This document shows, in pieces, positions 12,070-25,736 of a stretch of 64,000 nucleotides of DNA. A program made the position numbers and the translations under genes. Each line of letters starts with the position of its first letter. Position 1 is the first letter of the stretch. The notes under the pieces were generated by a model. The model ran no database searches, had not been told where the DNA came from, and was given only the letters and a program-made list of their open reading frames with translations. Source of the DNA: Datnioides undecimradiatus (taxonomy: Eukaryota > Chordata > Actinopteri > Lobotiformes > Datnioididae); the NCBI GenBank assembly GCA_008933995.1, contig WARS01000029.1, positions 11,727,107-11,791,106 of the forward strand, in the 5' to 3' direction.

Positions 12070-15000
12070 AGTACTGACATTGCAGAGGACAAAAAAACAT
12101 TACAGTGGCGACTAAGATTCAAAGATCAGATACAATGTATTTAAGTGAGTTCTCCTAAACTGACAAGTGTAGCTTTCATGATAAAAGAGGGGGTACAAAA
12201 TGGGTCACCTATGCTTGGCTGGCCATATGATATAAGACAGCATGTCCGGCTGACTGTTTGGTGCCGCCAGCCAACTGGTTTAAAAATGGAAAACCCGGAT
12301 TTGATTCAATATAAATTTGACTGACAAAGTGAGTTACTGAACACACACAGAATGCAGACGAAAGATACACTGAAAATGTGAGTAATGAGATTAAATGGGG
12401 ATAATTGACAGTGAAATGTGTAGTAATGTCAGTCTACTGTTTATTTAAGTATAAATGAAAGTGCAGTCACATGTCTGTGCCATAACTGTAATAATTTGCA
12501 ACAAGCATTCAAACCATACAAAGAGTTCTGCCATCCTTTTTTTTGACATCATTTATCACAGGAACATAACAATTTAGTCAATCTGCATATACTCCTGAAA
12601 AGACATTTTGACTGTCCCAGTAAGCCATGCCAGAAAGCCTGCACACACATTACAAACGTATTTCTAAAAAGAAGGCAGCCATTATTAATGGTATCAGTCT
12701 TTTGTATGCTTTTCCTGCTGGCACATGTCAAAATACCTGTTGTGACCTGACCAGTTTCTTGCACGATTCATACACTAGACGCCATGTAAGTGGAACAATC
12801 ATGAGAAACAGGTGTGAGTAATAATGACTCCCACAACAGTACCCTTTAGTGATATCCACAGGTGGCAAGCAGGCTTCCAATTAAACTGATGGAGCTGAAT
12901 ATTACAGTTTGTGAGTGTGCTCACGTGAAGAGAACTGTGGAGTCTTGTGCTGTGAAAATAGCCTCTAATGACATCTTTGAGATGGTCAAGCTTTAAGGGA
13001 TAAAACCGAATGACATACAATGGAGAATAAAACATCATTACCATGATTATATAAATTTTGCCTTGCCCACAAAATGCCACTGAGCATTATAACACTTTTA
13101 TTTTGCTCTTACACCCCACGTCCTTGTTCTTACTATTAATCTAACATTGATTCCTGCCACTCTTCTCTCCTCTATTTTTTCTTTTTCTTCCATCTGAATG
13201 TGTCTTGCTGCTTGAACAAGCAAAAAGGGAAGAAAAGTTTTTATTAACAACCACAAGTTAGATTTTAAAAATAATAATTCGACACATGAAATCACAATTC
13301 AAATGTCTTCCTTGATGAAAGCTCATACAAATAACCGCAGTGGGATGTGACAGGCGAAAAATTAACCTTTACAGTGTGACACTGTGTATAACTGTGTAAA
13401 ACTACAATTTAAGCTTGCATCAGTTTTGGACATAAGTAAATCAGTAAATCATACAAAGTATATTGCAAGCAGGTACAGTGAGGACTTGTCTTCCCACTGA
13501 GCAGTTTTGATTATAACTGGAGAGAAAATAGAGAGATATGGCTTACTCCCTGTTTCTGTCTTGCTGCCAAATTAATTTTCACACCACAGACAAATTCTAT
13601 TACAGCCAGGCTGTAATAAAGAAGACATCCAAAAGATGGTCCACATTGCACATAGTTATGATTGGATAGATTTGTTAGAATAAGGAGGGAAAAAAAGTTT
13701 TGCTAAAACCAAGAACGGAGGACAAATAAGTGGACAATATTACAATGTTTAAGCTTAAGGTAGTGAGGGGAAAATCAAGTTTGCTGGTGGATTTCAGAGT
13801 TGGACGACTAAAAGGAAGTTTTACATCTGGACGCACATGGTTCTAGCAGGAGTGCTGTGTTGAGTTCAGCACATGTATTTATAATGTGGACTTTGGTGAC
13901 TGATTTCTGTAACTTCTGTGACTCTTCCAATACTCTAATTTAAAGACTATCCCACAATATAGTGAAAATATGTTAATTTGGAAAAGATTTTACTTGTGGC
14001 TGAATTCATTTTATGTATTTATTTATGACTTTACTAATAAATGGTGACATTAAAAAACACTTTATACAATTCCTATCTTAACCTAAGAATGAAAAGTGGC
14101 CTGATTATAACAAATAATGCAAGTGTTTTTAGTGTTTTATATTCATCATGAGGTAAGGCGTAACGCATCTCTTTTTTCCTAAGCAAATGTGGTCTTACAT
14201 TTGAACAAATGTACAATTAAAGATACTTAAGAAACAAATGGACAAATTTCCATTTGAAATAATCTAATTAGGCTGCAGTCTTTCTTGATAAATGAAAGCC
14301 AATATGTATTTTTCATGCAAGATCTTCTTGCATCATCCTGCCCTGACTGCAAATGCTATTCTGATCGATTACAGCAGGAAGGGGGCTCTGAAAAGGTCAT
14401 GGAAGCCATTAAACAAGAATTGCATCCTTGATATATACTTGGAAGAACATCATATGTTGAGTGCTCAACCTTGACATTACAGTAAACAAAAACAGACATA
14501 GCATTATGCAATCTGGAAAAAAAATGTGAAAAATAGGAGACGAAGGAAAATAACCTCCGCTGTTGGTGCTTGTGATATAAAACCACCAAGGGACCTAACA
14601 TGAAGTGTGTGCGAGAGCATGCTGAGAGATATTTGAGAGAATAACAAAGGCCCCTCTCACCTGAGGGAGATGTCACTCCAAGCAAATTAAAGAAATCATA
14701 GCAAGGTTAATTTTACATTCAGTGCCAATGCTGGTTAAGTCCCGTTGCAGTAAGCAATTTCCCACATTGTGTAGGGGAGCTGTGAGTATGCTTCCTTCAG
14801 GGCTGCAATACACAGATAGGGCAGACATCGCTGAAGAATCCATTATAGCATAGAGCAGCATTTTCTACATCAATTTATCCTTTTTACTCCTGAAAATGGA
14901 GAACAACCCACGCTGCTACATTGTGTGCTGCTGCCTTCTGGCCCCAACTCAAGGTGTGGGCCAGAACTAGGGGTAAAATCACACCATGTGCAGGGCCTGC

Positions 15001-17559
15001 CTGAAAAACAGGCTGTTAGGCTGCCTTGATACATAACCCCTACCCTCCTCCTTGGCTGTCAATCTGAGACTGCTAAAATCCAGAGAGTGGAACTGGGCCA
15101 AAGGAGCCTTAAGTCATGTTTGATTGCATGTGCTGCCACCTCAGTGACCCGTAGAATTACCTCAGTTGCTTTCTGTGCGGACATATTTAACCAAATGCAC
15201 TGCTGGCAGGAAACACAATTTCAGGTGCTGGACCTAGCTGGGTAGACAGATCTATGTAACTGTGTGATTAGAAAAATAGCTTTGAGAGTAGCATACTTCA
15301 TATGGTGAATATATATGTACCAGCTTCAAGAGCAAAGCAAAGTAATTAGTATAACCAATGGAGTAAAAAGTACTAAATAAAATAGATTCAGTATCTCTCG
15401 ATCTTTTAAGGATTTAAGTTAAGAATTTGAAATACTTTTTACTTTACCCTTAATTTGGAACCTACTGAAGTATGTAACAACAAAAAAGTTAACTCCACAG
15501 CACAGCTCAACTGTTCTTATTGTTTAATTAACTGTCTTGGATGCCACAGTGTGGAATTAAATCAATCAGTTGGGCTTGGCCAATGCATGAATACACTGCA
15601 ATAAGTGCTGAATATGAGAACAGGAAGAAAAGATTATATTTAGCCATCTTTCACTTATGTATTCAGAATGCTACACAATGTGTCCAAAACAAATATGGAT
15701 ATACAGTATGTGTCTTTTAAAACTGACAAGGTTAATATTATATTGATGTTAGCCCTTTTTATAGTCTGCTTGTGTTGAGGAAGCAACAGAGGCATGATGT
15801 TTAACACAGCAGCATCAGCATCTAGTGTGAGAAAGTGCGAGTGTGTCTTGTCCTGGCGTCTCACTGTTTTTATGCAAATGTCAATTCGGCTCTGTTTAAT
15901 TCTGGTCCCAGCTTTGTGATGGAACAAGGCACCATATATAACTCTAGAGTTCTAGAGATTGCTAGAACTATGAAAAGTTAATAAGTTAATTAGATCTTTT
16001 TAAATAAAGAATGTCAAAATTATCTGGTTTTGGAGGAACAACACTCCATTTTGGTTTTATACTGTTGATCCAAATAAACAAGAGTCAACATCTGCAAATG
16101 TCACCTTGATGATGGGTAATAAGCATTGTATGTCCTGACATTTATATACAAAAGACCATTCAAGAAAAAAATTAAAGGACTACTGCTATAAAGTGTTTTT
16201 ATCCAAAAGTGCTACAATTTATATTTAGTTCATCAATTCACACACTGCCAGCAGCTACCTTGCATGGCACTGGCCTGTCCATCCACAAGATGAGAAGATG
16301 TGTCTAATAATCAGAAATATTTCAGTCAAAGGTTGAGCTTTAAAGAGTTAAAAAAGACACTGCCTAGAAAGAAACCACCTATGGCTGTCAACTACCACTA
16401 AATATGTGTAGTGTGGCAGTAACTCAATATCACATTTGAGTTAAAAAGGGTCTACTATTCATCACGTTACAGACACTCCAATAAAGCATGTGAGCCATCA
16501 AGCACCTCTTTAGTTTGCAATACTCAGCTCAATAGCCGGATGGGGAAGTGTTAGACACGGCTCCTGCTGTTGATATCTGAAAAATTGAAATGCGGTGCCT
16601 AACTCTTTATCTTTCACCTCCCATTGTGTTTAAATCATGCTCAAGTGTCAGCCCTTGAACTATGCATCAGTTCAGTGCAAAATATGAGAAAAGGAACCCG
16701 GTGGTGAATGAGAGATCCCTGGTGAACAGACCGCCAAAAACTTAGCTTATCTTAAAGAGCTGCCAAATTCCAGTGCAACATGGCAGGCACAACTCCAGGT
16801 ATGTAGCTATGATGTAAAGTAAAGTTTGAATAATTCATTGCACTAGTCACATAGAAACTGACTGAGCTCCTGTACTTATGCACTTGCTCTTGCCACTTAG
16901 TTCAGGACCAACAAGTACTGTTGGATCCATCTTTAAGTAACAGTACACATACTGGTTGTGAGTTGTCAGTGCAGAGGATGCTGCTGCCTGTTTCCTGGGG
17001 GAGTGTTTTGGGGAGGATGTGCCTTGTTCGCTTAAATGAAAAGGCAAAACAATACATATACAGTATGCAGTCGGTACATGTACAGTGGCTGCTTGGAAAG
17101 AGAGAGAAAATGTGTCTCAGCTGAGTCCTATCACAGGAAACAATCAAATATGTATTCTAGTATTCTAGTCAGCCTTTTCAAAGGTCACACTTCTATACCA
17201 TGGATTCACATCTCAATGGGAAGAGCTTATCAAAGCAATTTTGCCCAGCCATCCAGTCATCCACCCAACCAACTCAGAATGGAACAGACTGTGTTAAAGG
17301 CTATTTTACCCCTCCCCAAACCCCCACGACCTAAGAGAGAGGTGGTGAGGAAGCACAATACAGCACTCTATATGTAGGCAATACCCTGAAAGCTTGACAC
17401 ATCACCTGAGCTGTTGTAAGCTTTAAAAGTAAAGTAAGTAGTAATGTCAAAAGCTAAACTGAGTGGGTTCTGGGATTAAAACCAGTGCTCTTCTTCTAAT
17501 GGCATTTCCTGTTTAAATTCAGCTTTTATTTAACCACCAGTTGATTAAGAACATGTTTT

Positions 17560-17665
17560 AATGACATCAAAAGGAGCTGCAGGGTTGTAAATGATTGCAT
17601 TGATACATACAAATTAGGCAGTTTCCCATTAATTCTTTTCAATTGGTGATTGAGCTGCAGCACTG
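17560..17665. promoter_or_regulatory. Candidate regulatory element (unproven)
   Basis: Non-repetitive stretch with ATGATTGCATTGAT (PBX/HOX-like), AAATTAGGC, CCATTAATTC and AATTGGTGATTGA, lying between two copies of GAGCTGCAG. Suggestive of a homeodomain-bound element, nothing more. Confidence 0.15.
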
Positions 17666-18429
17666 GAACAGTTGGGGGTAGAATCCTTGCTCAAGGGAAG
17701 GGAGAGCATTAAACACTCAGTTTGCACATCCCGATTTTAGCAGATGATAAGAAGACTTAAACGGGCTTTCCAGTGCTAAGTGCCCTTATCGTGCGGCAAT
17801 CACCCCAAATTCCTGAGGACTTCACTGTTAAGCAGAATTTTACATGGGTAATTAAACTGTTACACAAAACAGCAATGTTTTTAAGTGCATTAAGCTCGAG
17901 ACATATGCCGGCATCATTCCCTCTGCTAGTAACATGTCGACAAAGATGATCTGTGTGTTACAAGTACTTGCTTCAGTTTGCATCTCCCTAATTGAGGGAT
18001 ATGCATTGACTTTATGTGCACACATACTGAGCCAAATTATCGTCTCAATAAACAGTTTATGGCCACACTTCACTGGATGCACAAAGTTTATTATTAGCTG
18101 GCAGTTTGCTCGTTGGCAGGAAGGGGAGAAGAGGAAAAAATGCAAACACAAAACAGTCGGAGTGGGAATAAGAACTTGACAGTCAGTCAGGGCAATTTAT
18201 CATTCTGTCAAACTTCACTGACTGCTGCAGCAGAACTATCTAGAGTGCAAAAAAAGGGAAAAAATCTCCACCCCAACCCAAAACGGCTGTGTGTTGAAGA
18301 GAGTCAGACCAGCAAATATAACTTGCCATGTAGACATGTTTGTCAGTTTACAGCCATTTCACCTGCTTGGCCTCATGTCATTAAGAGTGATTACTCCTCC
18401 TAAATATAAGTAGCCAGAATGTTGTGCCA

Positions 18430-19260
18430 TAGGTGTAATGATACAATCAAGTATAACTGGTATTAGTATGATTCATGACATAAAACTCATGGTTCAGTAC
18501 ATCCACATTATAAAAAGTTTGACTGAAATAAACTAAACATTTATCCCTTTCTTAGTGATATAGCGGTAATATAGCTTTTCTTGTAGACTGTGTTAAAAAT
18601 GCAATAATATTCTATACAACTCTATGCTATTAAAATATAAAGTACAAAATCATCTCATTTTATAAATAGATGTTACTGTGTATCTCCCGAGTGAGCTCAA
18701 CAAACAACTACTTAAGAAAATACAATACATAAAATTTTGTAAAACACATGCACATGCAAAAAAACATCAACATAACAGCAGCATTAAAAAAATTACTTTA
18801 CCTTAATCTTCATAAACCTTTTTTGAAGAAAATAAACAACAAGCATGTGAACTTGTTTGGACTTGTTTGGTCTCCAAACTATAGTTGGCCACAAAAAAGC
18901 ACCAGTTTCAAGAGCTGAGGTGGTGAATTACATAACTGTTTCAGCACTGAAACTGTAGGTATATCAAATTTTTATAGACTTTATAACTTTCTTAGGAACA
19001 TTATGACTCTATTTAGACTCTGCAATTTACAAACTGTTGTCATTTTGTATAAAATAATATTTTTATTCTTTTTTCCCCTCTATTGTCTTAAAGGTAGCTC
19101 CTGGGGTTGGATTGATGTTTGCTGGTGTGTTTTCACGCATAACTGAGATGTTCCATATGCTGCGACTGTACACTCAGGATGCCTCTGCACTGGTTGGAGC
19201 CTGTTCTGCATATCCAACAGATTTAATGGAATTCCATCGATAGGTAATTAGCCTATTACA
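18430..19260. mobile_element. Possible decayed hAT remnant
   Basis: The left part reads ATAGGTGTAATGATACAATC, then alternates short GAT/CAT-rich blocks, reminiscent of fish hAT ends of the 'ggtgtaacgatac' type. A weak counterpart, TATTACAACCTTT, lies near 19255. The ends are not certain and no clean target duplication was found. Confidence 0.28.
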
Positions 19261-21069
19261 ACCTTTCAGTTGTAGCACGTCCTTTGGACAAATCGCCCTT
19301 TCTACAATAACTCAAAGATCCCATGGCAAATGGCTTCTTTTCTGATGTGCTAGGAGACAGTCTGTGATTACATTTAGTCCTGGGCCCCTTTCATTTGACC
19401 AGCATATCATTTCTTCCCTTGCATACTTCAAAGTGTGGACACTTCAAAGTAGAATGAGTGACTGCCACTCGGACTCTGAGGATGGCTCTTTTGATCATCT
19501 TCTGAAAACTCCCCTAACGCAATCAGGGCAAGCACCAGAGAGGAGGATTTGACAGCCATAAGATAAATGCAGTCATCCTCACAGCTATCAGATAAGCACA
19601 GCAGGCTCTAATCCATTAATATGAAAATGAGGGAGGACTAGAAGTGGCTGGGTGGGGGCTATGCAGCAACAGTTAAATGCTTTGGAATGAGTTTTCAAAG
19701 GGAGGATTCAGTATTCAAAGCACTTAATGATGTATGTGTGCTCTGACTAGCAGCCACCTAAATAAATTATAATGATAATAATAAAGATATTCGTTGTTAA
19801 TGCGCCTTAAATGATAGTTTACAAACTGGCAAGGCAAACTAGAGGTCTCCTTGCAAATCCTCAATACCCATCAACATGTTTGATTTTGTGGCAGGATGTG
19901 CTTTGCTAACACATTAACTACTGCCCTGAGCAAGTCACAAATCCACGGCTTAGAGTATCCTTTGTTGTTTGTTAACTGCTTGAAGAGGCTCATTTTAAAA
20001 TGGAAATGTAGAAAAGGCAACCTTTTAAGTGATGTGTTTAACTTTTGAATACTGATAGATAATAATTTAAAGGGTATGGATTATATTTTCAAAGAGGATA
20101 TCTTTTTCTTCCTCTGCTGATCACAGATTTCACAAGGCTTTTCCTTTTACATACTTAAATTTAAAGATGACTTTATTTTCATTGTACCATTTTTTTCAAA
20201 ATACATTCCACAAACCTTTAGTGCAGGACTCTTAAAAATAAATGAACATCTGTAACACTCTAGCTTTTGTCAAACAAGTTCATAAATGCTGATGAAGTCT
20301 ATCACAACCAGATAAATCTTTCACCGTATGCAGAGATTTTAAATCTGAAGTCTGGCATGGCATTTTAACACTGGCTCACTGGTGGTGTTGCATTTTGTGT
20401 CAATTAGCTGTGATTGGTTTGCCAGAGCCAAAGCTGAAGCCTGAAACTTAGAGAAACATGCAGCAACTATAGGAGCGTGGTGAATGGTGTCATAAGTGTT
20501 TTGACAGGGATTGTTTAATTGCTGTCACTGCCAAAGGGGGAAACAAAGCACTCCCCTGCAGCTTTAGGAAACTGCATATGGATTTGTTACATAACTCGTG
20601 ATGCAATGACAAAGGATAGGTAGACTACTTATAAAATCACTTACTGAACTAAATAGTATCGATTTAAGTCCACTGCACACAAGTTGACCTATTTCATCTT
20701 TATAGTCAGCTTGCAGGAGAATGCGGGTGCATAAGCTAGACAGTCATCATTTTGTGGGATGAACCCAAATAGATGAATCTGAACTCAGGATAAACTATAT
20801 CAATATGGTGGGGAGGTTGCGATACATCAGTAGCTGTACATATAACTTTGTGATTCAAAAGTCAAACTGAGGTTGTGTCAGGATGCATACTATCACATCT
20901 AAATGCATGTAAACAATCCCTTGTCTTATTATTATATCTCCCGAGCTTTTTCAAGCTAATGTGAAATAATGACTTACAGTGAATGAGCCACAGCTTCTGC
21001 CCAGTAAAGTCACTGCAGGAGTTCAATATGCACTCATGTCCCACTCTGTCCGTGATACTGTATGTTCAC

Positions 21070-21300
21070 TTGAATATATTATAACATCTATCCATCCGCC
21101 CTCCCTCCTTCTGTCATGAACCCAACCAACCTCATCTATCTCTTGCTCCATCCCTTCCCCCTTCTGCCTCTTCATCTGCAACATAACTACCAGTCCTCTC
21201 TCGTCCTCAGTCTATCACCTATTGATCCTGTCCATGCCTCCTCATTTCCTCTCTCTATTCATCCATCCCTCCATCCATTTATCCATCCACCCATTCATTA
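21070..21300. repeat. C/T-rich stretch with CATC-type simple repeat
   Basis: Pyrimidine-rich on the plus strand, with repeated ATCCATCC/CATCCATTT units most regular at 21255-21300. It lies just downstream of the exon 3 donor on the transcribed (minus) strand, where it reads as GGAT/GATG-rich purine sequence. Confidence 0.85.
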
Positions 21301-21332
21301 ACATAGGTACGTGAGAGGTGAAGTGAACTCAC

Positions 21333-21458
21333 CTAATGGGGTTATGTGTCTCCAGGAAATGGTTGGCTCAGGTTTCCCGCTGGCTGTACAGATGAGCGAC
21401 ACATTGCTGCCCTCGTTTACCGTGATGTCGGAGGAAATGTCATATATCTTGGGAGGAA
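21333..21458 (-). CDS. negr1: negr1 exon 3: first half of Ig domain 2
   Basis: Internal exon of 126 nt. It begins with two bases that complete a Val codon opened by the final G of exon 2, runs 41 whole codons and leaves one G for exon 4. The acceptor is a T-rich tract ending ctag and the donor is a consensus gtgagt. Numbering from the split Val, the segment [10 protein letters not shown] opens Ig2, N19-V-S is an N-glycosylation sequon, C24 the B-strand cysteine and W36 the core tryptophan, ending in WRHITPL. KIYDIS points to NEGR1; LSAMP has KISNIS and NTM KIVEIS as I recall them. Ig2 is split across two exons throughout the IgLON family, and that split is seen here. The reading frame joins cleanly to both neighbours. 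Confidence 0.95.
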
Positions 21459-21999
21459 CTAGAAAAAAAAGGAAGGTAAAAAAATACAGAAACAAGATTA
21501 GCGTTTCAAATCTGCAACCTCTGGTTCGTCCACTAGTATCACCCATATATAATATTACATTTGAGAGTAAAGAAAGGTGTGGTTGATCTTTTAACAGTGA
21601 GAACTGGCCTGTTTCCAGTTTTGAGTGGGGAGATACACTGCTTTATTCAAGTAACCCCTCACTTTAGGTGAAATCATACCAGGTAGCTTATTTTCACACT
21701 CTGTGATTCAGTCTGACACTGCCATCTTGTTAAATGTTTTCTAGGAAGGGGGGATTTGATTTTCATTTCCTGCAGATCTGATGACATTTTCAACACTTAA
21801 ACTGCCACAATGTAGTTAAATTTAGAAAGTTTCCAATGAAAACAATTTCTGGTTAAAAATCAGTAACACGTTGGGATATACCTTGATGATGGACAACAAC
21901 AGGCATGGTCTTACTATTTCTTCACTTAGATTGGCACATCACACCTGCACAATTGCAAACATACCTAAACAGATGGCAATCAAAACCTTACCATGATTT

Positions 22000-22136
22000 A
22001 ACCCCCACCCCTCCCCCACCCACACTTGGTCTGACCCAGTGACATCACCAATGAGGACACTTGGGGTATAAATTCAGGAAGTGGTTGGCTGCCTCCTCCT
22101 TTAGTTTCTGGACCACATGGTTGGTGTATGGTAAGT
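22000..22136 (+). promoter_or_regulatory. Promoter-like motif cluster followed by a consensus splice donor
   Basis: On the plus strand, antisense to negr1, the order is: C-rich CACCC-type boxes (22002-22024), a CRE-like TGACATCA (about 22039-22046), CCAAT (22048-22052) and TATAAAT (22067-22073). About 30 bases further comes a pyrimidine-rich CCTCCTCCTTTAG that could be a start site, and then a good donor TATG|GTAAGT at 22131. The spacing fits a TATA promoter with a very short first exon. It could equally be the 5' end of an old retroelement, or chance. No downstream coding exon was recognised. Confidence 0.3.
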
Positions 22137-22940
22137 TGAAAATAAATAATGATTAACTCTTAGCAGAAAACTTGACAATGCTTTTATGTGCCTGTAACCA
22201 GAAATGTTGATGGTGAGTTGGAGACAAACAAACCTTGGGTAGCATGTGTCTGCAAATAACAGTTAATCAAGTAAGGCTAACAAATGGTAAACAAGTTAAA
22301 TATAGCATGCATAATGGCAGTGATGGTTAAGGTGAGGACAAAAGAATGGACAGCAGCCACTGAAACAAACATATTTGTCAAAATGACTAATTTGTACAGA
22401 AGTGGGCCTCTAATGGTTGCTAACATGTTAGCTAACATAGCTTGCCAAGAAGTAAAGCCAGGCATGTACTGAGTCAGTGACTGCTCAGTGCATACTAAAC
22501 TCACCTCTCTTAAAACAATGAGATCATGGCCATGATTAATTTGTTCATTGTATAGTTTGATACAATTAAATATATCATGACCACTGAATAAGCTGCAGAG
22601 CTTGGCACAGTTGGTTAGTGCCACCCCCAAAGGCTTCGATTGGCTCAGTTGTTTCTCAAATAGCTATTTACAGGAACAATACCAGACCTTTTTAATCACT
22701 CAACGAAAACTGAGAGGTGGGCAATGATTCATAGTTCTGAAACCAGGCTATGCTTTAAGTGGTTTGGAAGCTGAGTATCCTAAATCTAAGTAAGTCCCTC
22801 AAAAGCATATTCTTTTCTATTGAGGGCATCTCGTCAACAGTCCCCGCTGGACATCACTTACCATCATAATTTACAAGTTTCTGGGCACTTAAATCCTCTT
22901 GGAGCTTTGATGTTAAAAGCCTCGGTATTTAGGCTGCTCA

Positions 22941-23043
22941 AAAACACACACAGACACACATGCAGCCACCCACAAAGGCATTTAAACACATTCAACTGAG
23001 CACACACGCAGGCACACAGGCGTACACACACATACACACACAG
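22941..23043. repeat. Interrupted CA-rich repeat
   Basis: CA runs at 22942-22960 and 23001-23042 separated by unique bases. Confidence 0.85.
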
Positions 23044-24972
23044 GCTTATGAGACACTATTTTAATCGGAAAGATTTGAATCTCTCCGGGAGCCTTTCTGC
23101 AGTGGACTGTGCCATACAGTAATGGCTTCTCAGTCGTCTGGGGCGTCAAACTATTCTACCCCCTGATCCCTCCTGATGCCTGCTAAAAAACTAACAAAAG
23201 AAAAGTTGATTCAACAATTTCCTGAGTTCCACTTTAGATCCCCCCAACTTTTTTTGGCATCACATGATTTGTTTTGTCATTGAACTCTGTTCAGTTTAGC
23301 TGCAGCCACACTCGCTTTTGTCACTTGTATGAGCTCTCTGTTATGAGCAGCAATACAGCTGATGCTGCAACAACAGAGTATGAACGAAAATATACGCCGT
23401 ATGTTTAATTAGTGATATACTCACTTACTTACCTCACAGTTTTTGCCTTATCTCTTTAAAAATTTTGCACAATTAAAATAAAAAATATAAAGTGGATTTA
23501 TGCACCAAAAATGCTTATTTTGATTTGAATGCATTAAAATATGCCATTATAAAAAACAGATCATCTATCCACAACATTAAGCCCATAAAAACCAATACCA
23601 TGTGCACTAATTGCATAATAAGAGCAAATAGCCTTTAGTCAAATACAGGATGGTGCATCATTAAATGCATCAATACTCATAAAACTGGAACCTCTTTGGC
23701 TCAAGGAAAAAAAAAACCAAACCTTTATGATTCACAAATGATACTGTATTGACCCAGGCACAACCCTAAATGATATGAGGGACTGACCAAGAAAACTTTC
23801 TCTTTGCTGGTGTTCTTGGTTTTGTGTGGGGGGATAGGCGTCATTTTTGATCAACAGATCTGGATCTAAATGAGATGAAAGTGGCGGACCTTCAGTGGGA
23901 GAGGACCGGAGGCGATGTTGAATCTAGGTTATTGCTTGTCAGACTCCTGTGTTTACTTGCTGTAGGACCCCACTGTTGACACATCTCCTCAGTGTCTGAT
24001 AGCACAAAATTGAAAATGTTGGGGTTGTCTACTGATCCTATCTCTCTTTGGCAGGGACTGAGAGGTTTTCAAAGGTTCAGATGAAGAGTCCTCAGTTTTT
24101 CCAGCTCAGAGCCACTATAGCTGAGTTGCTTTACTGTATAACAGTGTTTGCTTCAACAGAGAATAGCAACCAAGTCCAGGAAACAGAATAAAAGATCAAT
24201 GGAGAACAGTCAAACTTTTGACAATAAGACGTTGCAAACTTTTATCTTCTATGGAATTAGGGATGTCTGTGAAGAATTGAACAGTAATTTATTCACCAGA
24301 CAATAACCCATGTGTTTGTTCAGTGTCTTTAAAAACTGTTGTAGTTAACCACCATCAAACAATTCAGACCTGAGACATGACTTTGTATGAACATTGCCAA
24401 ACAACTTTATTTGAGTCAGCCAAACGGTATTTCTATGTCAGTTTGAGAAGTTCCAACAATACAGAAAAGAAATCTAGCATCCATTGGATGTTACATATCT
24501 TTTGCTGCAATATCAAGACAAGCTTTTGCACTTATGCTACACTACAACTGTGATCATATATTCACCATTTACAGGATATATGATCGCGGTACATAAGGCA
24601 CAGCTAATGCATAAACAAAATATGATTCTGCCATCTGATTAAAAATCCTAAACAAGATATATTATATAAGTAGAAGGTCTCGTTGCTAGGCTACTGAGCT
24701 GAGACATTGCAAGCATTGTTGATGAGGAGCTATAGGTTGGACACTTGATATTGAGGGCTGAAGGGGGTTTCTGTTTGGTAAATAGAAACCAGATCTGTTT
24801 GAAATTCCACACCAACTAATGAGAAAATCGAGTTACTATGTGGATGCAAAAGTTTAAGTGTTCACTTAAGTGTCTGCTTCATAGTGTTTGCTCTTTATGG
24901 TGAAACTGATGACTGGGTAATTTCCGACTGAATTATGAGTGTTGATGACAGACATTAATTATACATATGAAT

Positions 24973-24973
<1 letters not shown>

Positions 24974-25020
<47 letters not shown>
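24974..25020. repeat. (TG)n microsatellite with (GA)n end
   Basis: An uninterrupted TG run of about 19 units followed by GAGAGAGAG. Likely length-polymorphic. Confidence 0.95.
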
Positions 25021-25021
<1 letters not shown>

Positions 25022-25630
25022 TGTGAAATCATTTTTTAGTTAAGTTTACACACTATGAACAATGGCAGAAGCCAACACAGCAGAAAGGACATAATCTTAA
25101 CATCGTAGTGAGGATAATGACAGTGATAGCTCTGCCACCATCTGACAGCATTAAAACTGTTTCACACAAAAACTCATACAGAATTACAGCCTTCAACCTC
25201 TGGTCACACCAGCTCTGAAAATGTTCTTCATTTTTATTTTCCATTTCACACAGATACAGAAAAAATGCACCTGGATTGAATGAAAGGAACAGAGTGTGCA
25301 GGTAGTGTCAGCAATGACTCCTTTTGCGCCTTTTGAGCTAAAATAATACCATGGATTCTTTAGGCAATATCTGAATGTCAGTGGCAGTTTAAGGCTGTTG
25401 TGCAAATGTTAACATGTTTGGTGCTCTGGCAATATTCTTCAAGTGCACATTTTCATCTGATTTTTCAATTGAATTAAAGGCTCAGTCATGTTTACTGCAG
25501 TTAGCTTTTACCACAACCTACAAGGACAACGTACAAACACTGCAGTGCTGTTTCACTGACACCTAGTTAAGCAATGTAATATCATGGACTTTCATATAGG
25601 CATAGTTGCCAATCTAGAAAAAATGTTAAT

Positions 25631-25727
25631 TTGCTTTCAGTTGGAGATCTAGATGAGAAGGTCAGGAACATTACCATATCTGTCAATTAAATATGAAGCT
25701 ACAGCTAGCAGTTGTTAATCTTTAGCT
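25631..25727. repeat. Extra partial arm of the same foldback family, in tandem
   Basis: This stretch has the same order of short blocks as 25775-25860: a TTTC start, AGATGAGAA, TCTGT, TAAATAT, a CTACA block and a TTAGC-type end. It lies in the same orientation, about 145 bases upstream. It is probably a partial duplicate or an older fragment of the same repeat. Identity is moderate, so the call is tentative. Confidence 0.45.
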
Positions 25728-25736
25728 ACCTGAATT

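Larger units (their letters stand above)
6208..21332 (-). other. negr1: negr1 intron 3 (15.1 kb)
   Basis: Complete intron bounded by gtgagt (after exon 3) and tttctag (before exon 4). Going up the coordinates it holds a teleost dispersed repeat at 6979-7205, poly-T runs at 8711-8752, an LTR-like fossil at 9736-10223, an A/T-rich simple stretch at 12045-12069, a possible hAT remnant at 18430-19260 and a CATC-rich simple repeat at 21070-21300, directly after the exon 3 donor. The rest looks unique. Open frames here are short and show no domain that I recognise, including the longest, 155 codons at 8146-8613. Confidence 0.85.

Noticed and set aside
12215-12274. Inverted 9-mers TTGGCTGGC / GCCAGCCAA
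   Set aside because: 42-base loop and no further pairing; expected by chance in a 64-kb window.
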